DNA from: Polyangia bacterium
GTDB taxonomy: Bacteria; Myxococcota_A; Polyangia; Polyangiales; Polyangiaceae
Direction of reading: 5' to 3'
Assembly: GCA_030426145.1 (NCBI GenBank)
Contig: JAUHZF010000052.1
Span: 1 to 34,732 of the forward strand
Length of the DNA: 34,732 nt
Program-made: the position numbers and the translations under genes
The notes under the pieces: model-generated
What the model was told of the DNA's origin: nothing
The model's database searches: none
The model's input: the letters and a program-made list of their open reading frames with translations, nothing else
Shown: positions 16,001 to 23,088 of the stretch, piece after piece
Layout of the letters: each line of letters begins with the position of its first letter
How positions within the stretch are numbered: position 1 is the first letter of the stretch

Positions 16001-17842
16001 GTAATGGTCGCCACTCTGATGGTCGGCCCCCGGGTGGCTGCCGTAGCTGCCCTGACTGGCGGGTGCGACGTCGCTGACCTCAGAGCCGTAGGCGTCGTAC
16101 CCGCTGCCGTAGTCGTCGGAGGCGGGCTGGCTGGAGTCGTCGTCGCCGGGGTAGTGACTCGGGTCCGCGGGCTGGCTGGAGTAGTCGTCACCCGGGTAGT
16201 GGCTCGCGTCCGCCGGCTGGCTGCTGAAGTCATGGGCGGGGTAGTGGCTCGGGTCCGCGGGCTGGCTGCCGTAGTCGTGGTGCGCCTGGGCGGGAGCCCC
16301 TTCGAAGCCGTAGGCTGCGGCCGCACCCGCGTCGAACGCGTTCTGCGGGCCGGCAGGGGCGGACGCCGGAGCCTCTTCGTGGCGGACGTGGCCGACTGCG
16401 AGGTCATCCATGCCGACGATGCGCGTGATGCGCGGGGCGCCCTGTTGCCCTGCCACCGCCGCGAGGTCGATGGGCTGACCACCCTGGGTCCCGCCCGAGG
16501 CGTCCATCAGGGGACGGACCAAGGGGAGCGAGAAGTGCCGGGGCTCCTCCGAGACGCGTTCGACTTGGGCGATGATCCCGGTGTCGAGCTCGATGAGCGT
16601 TCCGGTGGGGAAGAGGCCCAGCGCGCCCATCAACAGCCGCACGGCCGTCTTCTGCGCGTCGTCCTGGGCGTCGTGCCAGAGCTTTCGCACGGCATCGTCT
16701 GCCGTGTGCTCTTCGTTGGGGTCGGCGATGAACTCGTTGAACCGGCGCGCGACCGCGATGATGCGCGCCTCCATGGTGGGCGCCCGGACACCGCCGTACG
16801 GCTTGTCGATGACGTCGTGTCGGGCCACGTGGATCGCCTCGAAGATGAGCACCGTGGTCGTCTTCGACACCGCGCTCATCCCACCGAGTTTGGTGGTCAC
16901 CACCGCCGTCGCAGCCGGCAGCTCCGGATACTGATCGTCGATGAGGTTGGGCATGTTGAGCCCCACCTGGTCGTCGCCGAGGGGGCCGGTGCCGAAGACG
17001 CGCGGCACGCCGACGTCGTAGAGCAGGCATGCGAGAGCGATGCGCGCGAGCAGACGCTTGTCCTCGTTGATCTGGCGCGCCATGCCGAGCGCGATCATGG
17101 CGGTATTGACCGCTCGGCCAGCGTGCTCGTGACGGGCATTGTAGAGCGCGGTGGTGCCGAGGAAGGCCGGCGACTGCACGGCGCCGAGGTCGGCGAACTG
17201 CTGCGCGATGCGCCGGACCCGGTTGGGCAGTTGGTCGATGCCCTGCTGCACGGCCTGGAGGAAGCGTCGCATGACGACCACGCTCGTGGCGTAAGTGCGG
17301 ATGATGCGCTCTTCGGGCGCGAGCTCGTCGTCTTGTTTGCCGGGACGCTGACCGGGAGGAACGCCCTTCTTCAGGCGGATTCGGCTGTAGCGCTGGGCCT
17401 TGAGGTCGAGGCCCGAGCGGCGAATGGCTTGTGCGGCGTGCTGTTGGAACTGTTTCAGCTCGTCGGTGCTGACGTCGAAGCCGACGGTGACCTCGTCGAT
17501 GCCGAAGCGATCGAGGATGCGCCCGAGCTCGAGCGCGGCTTCGTACACCCCGCGGCCAGCGCGAAGCAGCCGGCCACATACGAAGACCGAGGTCTCGGTG
17601 AAGAAGATCTTCGGGTTTCGGCCGGTACGGCGTCCATAGCCGAGCACGGCGCGTTGGGTCAGCGCGATCTGTCGGGTCTGAGCTTCGTTCTCAGTGGTGT
17701 ACAGGGTCGACTGCTTGACCAGCCGATGCATGCCCAAGACGACCGCCGCGGCGAGCTGCGCTTCGCTGACCTTGGTCTGGCCTCGTGTCGTGCGCTTGGG
17801 CTGACCCGAGGGGGCGTTGGACTGTGCGCCCGCTGCGCTCAT
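13016..17842 (-). CDS. 1608-aa protein: degenerate HD, DUF4388-like, J domain, TPR
   Basis: Five parts can be read. (1) About 38-138: an alpha/beta segment also seen in the upstream kinase. (2) About 230-410: an HD/HD-GYP-like helical domain. ARHEHAGRA is present, but the HD pair is Y275-D276 (CLLYDVGVP) and the GYP region reads DKPYGG, so metal binding and c-di-GMP hydrolysis are doubtful. (3) About 495-850: a disordered linker with 15-residue repeats and an Asp/Glu block. (4) About 868-1100: a DUF4388 (PatA N-terminal) like domain beginning NLEKTPLVHLLVYVLDRALT. (5) A Pro/Arg linker, then a J domain at about 1370-1437 with HPD at 1399-1401, then TPRs to 1595. No transmembrane helix or signal peptide, so cytoplasmic. 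The ATG overlaps the kinase stop by four bases. The HPD should recruit DnaK. Role unknown. Confidence 0.85.
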   Translation of the reverse strand: MSAAGAQSNAPSGQPKRTTRGQTKVSEAQLAAAVVLGMHRLVKQSTLYTTENEAQTRQIALTQRAVLGYGRRTGRNPKIFFTETSVFVCGRLLRAGRGVYEAALELGRILDRFGIDEVTVGFDVSTDELKQFQQHAAQAIRRSGLDLKAQRYSRIRLKKGVPPGQRPGKQDDELAPEERIIRTYATSVVVMRRFLQAVQQGIDQLPNRVRRIAQQFADLGAVQSPAFLGTTALYNARHEHAGRAVNTAMIALGMARQINEDKRLLARIALACLLYDVGVPRVFGTGPLGDDQVGLNMPNLIDDQYPELPAATAVVTTKLGGMSAVSKTTTVLIFEAIHVARHDVIDKPYGGVRAPTMEARIIAVARRFNEFIADPNEEHTADDAVRKLWHDAQDDAQKTAVRLLMGALGLFPTGTLIELDTGIIAQVERVSEEPRHFSLPLVRPLMDASGGTQGGQPIDLAAVAGQQGAPRITRIVGMDDLAVGHVRHEEAPASAPAGPQNAFDAGAAAAYGFEGAPAQAHHDYGSQPADPSHYPAHDFSSQPADASHYPGDDYSSQPADPSHYPGDDDSSQPASDDYGSGYDAYGSEVSDVAPASQGSYGSHPGADHQSGDHYGAPPEYASSAPPSQGSYAPYGTPSHGTGQSAYPTPGMGYDQGSGYPAAGSRPGAIALDDSDSYDGDTAHALTARAPVPAAARGGYADPRPLEQSPDSIDWDNEETNIDDDDDDVPSMVLQAIVDGRDDDEAEEEEQGTSVFAGELQNMFFKKGGNAPPSPGAAGPRDRSAAVARPPGPARVGGAIAMGPPPGHVAQRSPIAPPVSKQPLFRRGASSPPPAAAQVPPAAPAPARRQVNTSDWLREKLTTSRPTAQGNLEKTPLVHLLVYVLDRALTGTLMLVGDGAATNFVYLDRGVPAKARTHHPVAPLDRVLTEMNQLAPQTLARTQQEAKAAGSLHGRYLVQQGHLDAKTIQAALGMQVARKVESMLSMPPTTRYAFYGFDNFLEDYGGPELYPIEPLSIVMGGVRQLSRGNVLLQTLHRLGNSPLRLRREADIKRLNLVEEERRVVELMRVRAMTLRDLVDRDVAPVAVVQHTVYAMVIARFLNMGGNQKPPVGSETPPVDEPWRTYVGSSKRTTMNSSRRADAMRPQPRRSFGAMPAAGAAGIVSVEHQDGALPRRGTASTGPMAVPPRRGRSPVSSDPGRQPAPIRSSAPGRAEPLPQRGSATGQGALPRRGTSSAGALPRHGSTTSRGTQAQQSPSMAPAPTSSRPGRPKPARSSGPGVPPARGSRPSAAAPPPSAPQARPSAPQARPSSPGPSSGRPSAPARRARGASPPTRRVEAPEAQELAASAGKAKKGGLDRDQVLRLAKNIDDKNFYEILGVDDAASPAAIQTAYFGLAKQWHPDRLPPNLQDLKTEVAKVFGRINDAFQTLSNADKRREYQEVVQQGGGTARDREIVERAVDSALLFQKGEVLFKKGSYHQAEDLVRQAAEADPDQPEYRALLAWIQAHRLGPPEALADGETTQRYDRQIEILDEVLEKEPEYERARFYRGTLLKRSGHVEQAYKDFRMVMQLNPRNIDAAREVRLYKMRQKQGGSGQKSSGILGRFFKKK
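16118..16276 (-). repeat. 45-bp coding minisatellite (15-aa repeats)
   Basis: Inside the 1608-residue protein, three full units and a partial fourth follow the pattern DYSSQPADPSHYPGD (residues about 523-575). The DNA is repeated as well as the protein (45 bp per unit), pointing to recent expansion by slippage or unequal recombination. Unit length is a multiple of three, so copy-number change keeps the frame. Confidence 0.8.
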
Positions 17843-20800
17843 GCGCTACCCCCGCGGTTGGCCTGGAGACGGCGTCGAATCGACTCGACGGCGGCGCCGG
17901 CCGACGTGCGCAGCTGCTGGGTGTTCCAGGGACGCCGTCGCGCGGCGTTCTCGAGGGCGTCGAGGGGCGCGGCGCTGTTCGCGTGCCGACCGAGGGCATC
18001 GGCGGCGACGGTACGCAGTTGGTCGAGCTTCTCATCGACCAACATGCCGTGCTGCTCGAGGATTTGGATGGCGAGGGCTTCGGCGCGCGCGGCGTTGAGC
18101 TCGTAGAGCACGCTGAACATCTGCTCTTGCTCTTCGGGGAGTCGTTCGGCGAACGACTCCGCTTCGATGACCCGAACCAACCCCGGCCCAGCCGAACGAA
18201 CCTGGTGGCGGAGCATGGTGGTGAGCGACGCGGAGCGAAGGGCGGCATCCGAGCTGGTCAGCAGCCTGACGAGCTGCTTGCCGAGCTCATCGGGGGAGGT
18301 CGCCAGAAGCGCCGTCGCCTCGCACTTGAGGGCCGGGTTCTGGCTCATGAGCAACGGCTTGAGGAAGGCGACCGCGCCCTCTCCGCCGCCCGCCGTAACG
18401 GCAGCCAGCATGCGCTGAGCGAGCGACGGCTCGAGGTGATTGAGTCGGTCGACGACGCCCTGGTGATGGTGGTGGAGATGGCGCTCCACGTAGCCGAGGA
18501 GGAGCTCGTAGAGCGTCTCGTGGGTGGCCTTGTTCAGCTCGTTGGCCCGCTCGAGGAGGAACATCACGTGACCACTGCCGAGGTGATCGAGGGCTTGCGC
18601 GATGACCGTGTGGATCTCTTCGCGGCGGTCGGGAGGCATGTTCTCGCGGCTCGCGAGGCGAACCAGCTCTTCGAGGGTGCGGCCCGCGAAGAGCGACTCG
18701 GTGATGAGCACGGGGTCGACCTTCCACCGCTGCGCGTCCCGGTGGTTCGCCTGTCGTTCGAGCAAGACGCGGTGCACCTCGCACAGCTCGGGGTACTGGG
18801 CCTTCTTGGTCAGGATCCAGCCGTGCTGAGCCAAGGGCTCACCAAAAACGTCTTCCTCTTGTCGGCTCTTGGCGTCGACGAAGGCGTCGATGGCGAGGTC
18901 GAGAAAACGTTCCTGCCAGCGCTGGGGGTCGACCGAGAGCTGCGTCCCAAGGGCGGCCTTGGCTCCGGCGTCGAGCTCGAGCGCACGCGACGCATCGGCC
19001 GCGGCTTCGAAGCCACCGCGGTCGGTCGACATGGCCATGGCGGCGGCCTCGGCGAGGTCTTCACGCGCCATCTCCTCGAGCTGGTCGGCCTCGTTGAAAA
19101 AGCGCAGCTGCTCGGCGGCGTCGGCCTCGGTGAGGTCGTCGCGGAGACTGCATTTGATGTGCTTGAAGCGCGCCTCCCAGAGCGCGGCCGCGATGTCGCT
19201 GTCCTCGTCCTGGCCCGGGTCGAGGAGGATGGCGGTCAGGAAGGCCTCCATCTCCGCTTCTTCGAGTCCGGGGGAGAAGATGACCTCCTCCAGGCCGGCG
19301 ACCGAGAGGTTGTAGGGCACGATGTCGGCCGGCGGCGTCGGCTCCCAGGCGGTGGCCCGGCCGTGGGTGAAGCAGAAGGGGTGCACCTTGAAGGTCATGC
19401 GCTCCGGGTCGTCGCGGAGGGCCTCGGCCATGGTTCGGAACAGCATCTTCATGCGTTGCTGTCCTTCGGGGTGCTCGAGCCCGTATTGCTTCATCGTGCC
19501 GAGCGAGCGTTCGAGGCGTTCGAAGAAGTCGACCAGCCGCTCGGGAGCCTCTTCGGCCGGCGGGCGGACCGCCGGCATGCTGTGGGAGCTGTCGGTCTGG
19601 GGCTGCCCATGCACACCGAGCGGTGTCGCCGAGGGCACCGGTGCCGACGTAGACACGCCGCTGCCAGGTGTCATGCTCCCGATGGGGCCGCCCGAGTCCA
19701 TCCGTCGTCGCGGAGGTGGCGCGGGGGGGTATTGGCCGCTGGGAATGCCGCCCGCAGGGGTGCCAGGGGGCGGTGCACTGGGACCCCGCAGCCCGTGGCC
19801 AGGCGTGCCATGTGGCGGTGGTGCGCTCGAGTTCTGGGCGTGGATGACTGGCGGGGGCGTTACCTTGAGCGCTTGGCCGAGGCGTCGGGCGGCAGGGGAG
19901 GCGCCGATGGTGGGGTCGCTCGGCCGGTCGACGGCGGGGGGAGGGGCGATCGACAGATTGGCGGGGATGGGAGCCCCGATCTTCTGCATCACCTCCAAGC
20001 ATGCGTCGCGCATCTCGGCAGCGTCGCGGAAGCGCTTTCGCCGGTCCCATTGCAGAGCACGGTCGATGAGGGCGATGACCTCGAGGTCGAGGTCGGGCGC
20101 CTGGCGCGCCAGGGACGGGGCCGGCTGCGTGGCGGCGAGGATGAACGCCTCGTTGTCGCTTCGGCCGTGGTGGAGACGCTTGCCGCTGATGACGGCATAC
20201 AGGGTGGCGCCGACGCTGAAGATGTCGGAGCGCCCGTCGAGCTGGTCGCTCTTGCCCTGGGCCTGTTCGGGCGACATGAAGGAGGGCGTGCCCAGTGCGG
20301 TGCCCGCGCGCGTCATCGCTTCGCCGGCCTCGCGAAGCTGAGCGACGCCGAAGTCGAGCAGTTTTGCTTGAAGCGGCTCGACGATGAAGATGTTGGCCGG
20401 CTTCAGATCGCGGTGGACGATCTTCTGCTCGTGGAACCCGACGAGGCAGTCGAGGATCTGGGCCGCGATGGACAGAGCCTCTGCGGGAGGAACCTTGCGC
20501 TTTCGCCGCTTCCACAGCTGCTGAAGCGTTTCGCCCTCGAGCAGCTCCATCACGAGGAAGGGCTCACCGAGGTCCGTCTCGTCGTCGTCGAGGATGCGAA
20601 CCACGGCCGGGTGGTCGACCTTGTTGGCCACGTAGCCCTCGCGAAGGAAGCGGCGCTTGACGCCTTCTTCCCGCGCGAACTCGGCGTGCATGATCTTGAT
20701 CGCGACCCGAGAGCCGTTGCGGTGCCGGGCCGCGTAGACCGTAGCCATGCCGCCCACGCCGAGGAGCGACTCGAGGTGGTACTTGCGACGGATCCATTGA

Positions 20801-20928
20801 CCCAGCCGCTCGCCCGCTTTCTTGCGGACGTCGCTCGGACCGCCGCCGCCGCCCGACTGTGCGGACGAGGCGCTCTGGTCGCTGGATTGCGAGCTCTGCT
20901 GGGAGCTTTGTGACCGCTGGGTCGTCAC
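17839..20928 (-). CDS. Soluble Ser/Thr protein kinase with long helical C-terminus
   Basis: 1029 residues. A Ser/Gln/Gly-rich leader (1-30) precedes a Hanks-type kinase domain at about 50-315. It has the glycine loop GVGGMATVY (57-65), Lys78 in VAIK, HRDLKPAN with Asp174 and Asn179, DFG at 192-194 and GTPSFMSPEQ at 213-222. All catalytic residues are present, and the RD arrangement suggests control by activation-loop phosphorylation (MTRAGTALGTPS). A Pro-rich linker (320-455) leads to an alpha/beta segment (about 465-570) also seen in the next gene, then to helical, HEAT-like repeats (about 600-1025). No transmembrane helix is seen, unlike PknB-type sensors, so input is probably cytoplasmic. 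The stop overlaps the next ATG by ATGA. It starts 72 bases after the PilS-3D gene. Confidence 0.93.
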   Translation of the reverse strand: MTTQRSQSSQQSSQSSDQSASSAQSGGGGGPSDVRKKAGERLGQWIRRKYHLESLLGVGGMATVYAARHRNGSRVAIKIMHAEFAREEGVKRRFLREGYVANKVDHPAVVRILDDDETDLGEPFLVMELLEGETLQQLWKRRKRKVPPAEALSIAAQILDCLVGFHEQKIVHRDLKPANIFIVEPLQAKLLDFGVAQLREAGEAMTRAGTALGTPSFMSPEQAQGKSDQLDGRSDIFSVGATLYAVISGKRLHHGRSDNEAFILAATQPAPSLARQAPDLDLEVIALIDRALQWDRRKRFRDAAEMRDACLEVMQKIGAPIPANLSIAPPPAVDRPSDPTIGASPAARRLGQALKVTPPPVIHAQNSSAPPPHGTPGHGLRGPSAPPPGTPAGGIPSGQYPPAPPPRRRMDSGGPIGSMTPGSGVSTSAPVPSATPLGVHGQPQTDSSHSMPAVRPPAEEAPERLVDFFERLERSLGTMKQYGLEHPEGQQRMKMLFRTMAEALRDDPERMTFKVHPFCFTHGRATAWEPTPPADIVPYNLSVAGLEEVIFSPGLEEAEMEAFLTAILLDPGQDEDSDIAAALWEARFKHIKCSLRDDLTEADAAEQLRFFNEADQLEEMAREDLAEAAAMAMSTDRGGFEAAADASRALELDAGAKAALGTQLSVDPQRWQERFLDLAIDAFVDAKSRQEEDVFGEPLAQHGWILTKKAQYPELCEVHRVLLERQANHRDAQRWKVDPVLITESLFAGRTLEELVRLASRENMPPDRREEIHTVIAQALDHLGSGHVMFLLERANELNKATHETLYELLLGYVERHLHHHHQGVVDRLNHLEPSLAQRMLAAVTAGGGEGAVAFLKPLLMSQNPALKCEATALLATSPDELGKQLVRLLTSSDAALRSASLTTMLRHQVRSAGPGLVRVIEAESFAERLPEEQEQMFSVLYELNAARAEALAIQILEQHGMLVDEKLDQLRTVAADALGRHANSAAPLDALENAARRRPWNTQQLRTSAGAAVESIRRRLQANRGGSA

Positions 20929-21000
20929 GGGGGAAGGGTGCCTATCCCCAGAGGGGAATGAGCATCGATCATCGCATTTTCGCGATGGAGGAGCATCGTA

Positions 21001-23085
21001 TCACCGCTTGGCCAGGTATGCGCAACGGGCCGCCGACAGGTGCACGAGGACCCCACTGTTGGAGGGAACCGATTGGTTCCAGGAGGTGGTGGTGGACGGG
21101 GCCCCGGTGAAGATGTCGACGTGCCTCCCCTTCACCTTCAGACCCTTGTCCTCGGCGAGGAAGCAGCCGTCGTGGGTGCTCCCATCCGGGCGGCGCAGCC
21201 CGTGATAGGCGGGGATGTAGAGGGCTGTGCCGAGAGGGATGACTTCGGGGTCGACCGCTACGCTGCGCAGGGGGGTGATGGGGGTGCCGCGCGCGCCGCG
21301 CCCGTGGGGAAACTTCTTCGGGTCGAGCTTCTCGAAGCAGATCTTCTGATCGGTGCGCGGGCAGACGGCGGCGCATTCACAGTCTCGTTTGGCGAAGGAC
21401 ACGGTGGCGCCCGTCTTGAGCCGTCCGCTGCCCTGCACGCAGAGCTGATCGTGAAAACCCTTGGCCACGTCTGCGATGGGTTGGCAGCTCGCATCGAAGA
21501 CCGTGGCGCGCTCGCCGGCGGTGGTGTCGGGCTCCTGCGGGAAGTCGTAGTAGGTGTTGCGGAAGACGGGCAGGGGGTGCCCCGGGAGCGTAGGTGTGGC
21601 GGCCGGGGCCGCCGGGCTGGTTGGGCTGGCCGGACGCGTCGATGCGGCGGGGGCAGGAGATCCCGCGATCGGTTCCGGATCGTCGCCCCACCAGATGGGC
21701 TCGCGGCGGCCCCCATCGCGCACCCAATCCGAGCCACTGCATCCCATCAGCGGCAGAAGCGCCAACAGGGCCAGGGCCGCGATGGTCACGCGCGGGATGC
21801 GCACGGTGAAGACCGTGCCTTCGCCCTCTTCGGTGTCGATCTCGAGCTCGAAACCGTGGGCGTCGGTCACCTGCTTGACGACCGCGAGGCCGATCCCCAC
21901 GCCGTGGGAGCGCGTGGTGTAGAAGGCCTCGAAGATGAGGTCCCGCTTGCTCGATGGAATGCCGCTGCCCTCGTCGCGCACCTGGAGCAGCACGTCGGGT
22001 TCATCGGGCTCGTCGGGGCGTGGGGTTTCGGTCACGGTGATCACGATCTCGCTGCCGGCCTCGCTCGCCTGAATCGCGTTGCGGACCAGGTTCCACAGTA
22101 GCTGACGCATCTGCGCCGCGTCGGCGAGAATCGTCGCGGCATCGGGACCATCGTACCGAATCACGAGCTCCCGTCCGGCGACGGCACGCTCGGCGAGCTC
22201 GACCACGGACTTGGCGAGATCGGCGAGGTCGATCTCCGTCTTGTCGGGCGCCCGGGGGCGACCGAGGTGCAGCATGTCCGTGACCAGGTCGTTGAGGCGA
22301 GTGGTCTCCCGTTCGACGATCTCGCACAGCCTGCGGTCCTCTTCGTCGAGGTTGGGTCCGGTTCTCAAGAGCTCGACCGAGCCCCGAATCGACCCCAGCG
22401 GGTTGCGGATCTCGTGGGCGAGGGCCGCGGCGAGACGACCGAGCGCAGCGAGCTGCTCGTTCTCGTCGGCGCGTTTGGTCGCAGCTTCGAGACGCCCACC
22501 GAAGCTCTTCAGGCGCTCGGCGAGATAGGCGGCGAGGGCACCGACGAGCGCGGTTGCGAAGATGGCGCTCACCGCGGGAAAGACCATCGGGCCGGGGTCC
22601 ACCACGTAGGCTTCGACCGCCTGATCGGGGGGGACGGGCAACCAGCCCCGCACGAACCCCAGGCACATCGTCACGAAGAAGGCGACGCCGGACGAGGTGG
22701 CGATGACCACGCCGCGGGTCCCGAGCAGGATCGCTCCCGAGACGCACGTCAGCCCGTAGAGAGAGGTCAGACCGCTGGTCGCCCCGCCGGTGAGGTAGAC
22801 GATGACGGTCCACAGCGCTTGGTCCGTCACCAGCTGCAGGGTGGCGACACGCCGCAGCGCCCGACCGGCTCGGAGCAGCCAGGTGTAGCCCGCCGTGAGC
22901 AGAAAGGCGGCGCCCACGGTCGCCACCGCCACCGCGCTCGACGGCCCGCCCGTGGGCACGTCGCGAAAGTAGAAGAGCTCGATGACGCCGAGCAGGGCCA
23001 GGGCGACCATGAGGCGCACCACGGCGAGCGCGGCGAGGCGCCGCCCCAGGGGCGCGTCGACGCCGGTGGGGAGGCCGAGGCGCAT
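21001..23085 (-). CDS. PilS-like sensor histidine kinase fused to a periplasmic 3D domain
   Basis: 694 residues in one open frame. About six transmembrane helices fill residues 15-190. The kinase core has the H-box AHEIRNPLGSI with His224, an N-box NLVRNAIQAS (Asn336), DEGSGIP (371-377) and GVGIGLAVV (395-403). It ends GTVFTVRIPR at 432, where a normal kinase would stop. Instead the frame runs into a hydrophobic segment with a lipobox-like LMGC (Cys449). A Pro/Ala linker, a Cys-rich region and a 3D (MltA-type) domain follow: PLGTALYIPAY, then HDGCFLAEDKGLKVKGRHVDIF. Location three bases after pilC and the six-helix layout identify the kinase as PilS-like. The 3D domain would lie in the periplasm and bind or cut peptidoglycan. 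GTG codons at 21804 or 21789 could also start a separate lipoprotein. Confidence 0.88.
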   Translation of the reverse strand: MRLGLPTGVDAPLGRRLAALAVVRLMVALALLGVIELFYFRDVPTGGPSSAVAVATVGAAFLLTAGYTWLLRAGRALRRVATLQLVTDQALWTVIVYLTGGATSGLTSLYGLTCVSGAILLGTRGVVIATSSGVAFFVTMCLGFVRGWLPVPPDQAVEAYVVDPGPMVFPAVSAIFATALVGALAAYLAERLKSFGGRLEAATKRADENEQLAALGRLAAALAHEIRNPLGSIRGSVELLRTGPNLDEEDRRLCEIVERETTRLNDLVTDMLHLGRPRAPDKTEIDLADLAKSVVELAERAVAGRELVIRYDGPDAATILADAAQMRQLLWNLVRNAIQASEAGSEIVITVTETPRPDEPDEPDVLLQVRDEGSGIPSSKRDLIFEAFYTTRSHGVGIGLAVVKQVTDAHGFELEIDTEEGEGTVFTVRIPRVTIAALALLALLPLMGCSGSDWVRDGGRREPIWWGDDPEPIAGSPAPAASTRPASPTSPAAPAATPTLPGHPLPVFRNTYYDFPQEPDTTAGERATVFDASCQPIADVAKGFHDQLCVQGSGRLKTGATVSFAKRDCECAAVCPRTDQKICFEKLDPKKFPHGRGARGTPITPLRSVAVDPEVIPLGTALYIPAYHGLRRPDGSTHDGCFLAEDKGLKVKGRHVDIFTGAPSTTTSWNQSVPSNSGVLVHLSAARCAYLAKR
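21739..21804 (-). other. Internal lipoprotein-type signal with possible separate start
   Basis: Residues 428-449 of the fused protein read VRIPRVTIAALALLALLPLMGC. Val428 and Val433 are both GTG codons, so translation could start here and give a 262- or 267-residue lipoprotein with the 3D domain. In the full-length chain the same segment would act as an uncleaved seventh membrane helix carrying the chain from cytoplasm to periplasm. Confidence 0.55.
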
Positions 23086-23088
23086 GGG

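Noticed and set aside
14192..18106. Very long open frame (1304 codons) on the plus strand
   Set aside because: Antisense to the 1608-aa protein, whose domains (HD, J with HPD, TPR) are recognisable. The plus-strand translation has no domain character and reflects GC-rich codon bias.
17785..20913. Long open frame (1042 codons) on the plus strand
   Set aside because: Antisense to the Ser/Thr kinase with all catalytic motifs; a GC-bias shadow.
21001..21804. Frameshift or assembly error separating kinase and 3D lipoprotein
   Set aside because: Both parts are in the same frame with no disturbed sequence around the join, so no frameshift is needed. A lost stop codon cannot be excluded and is listed as a check.
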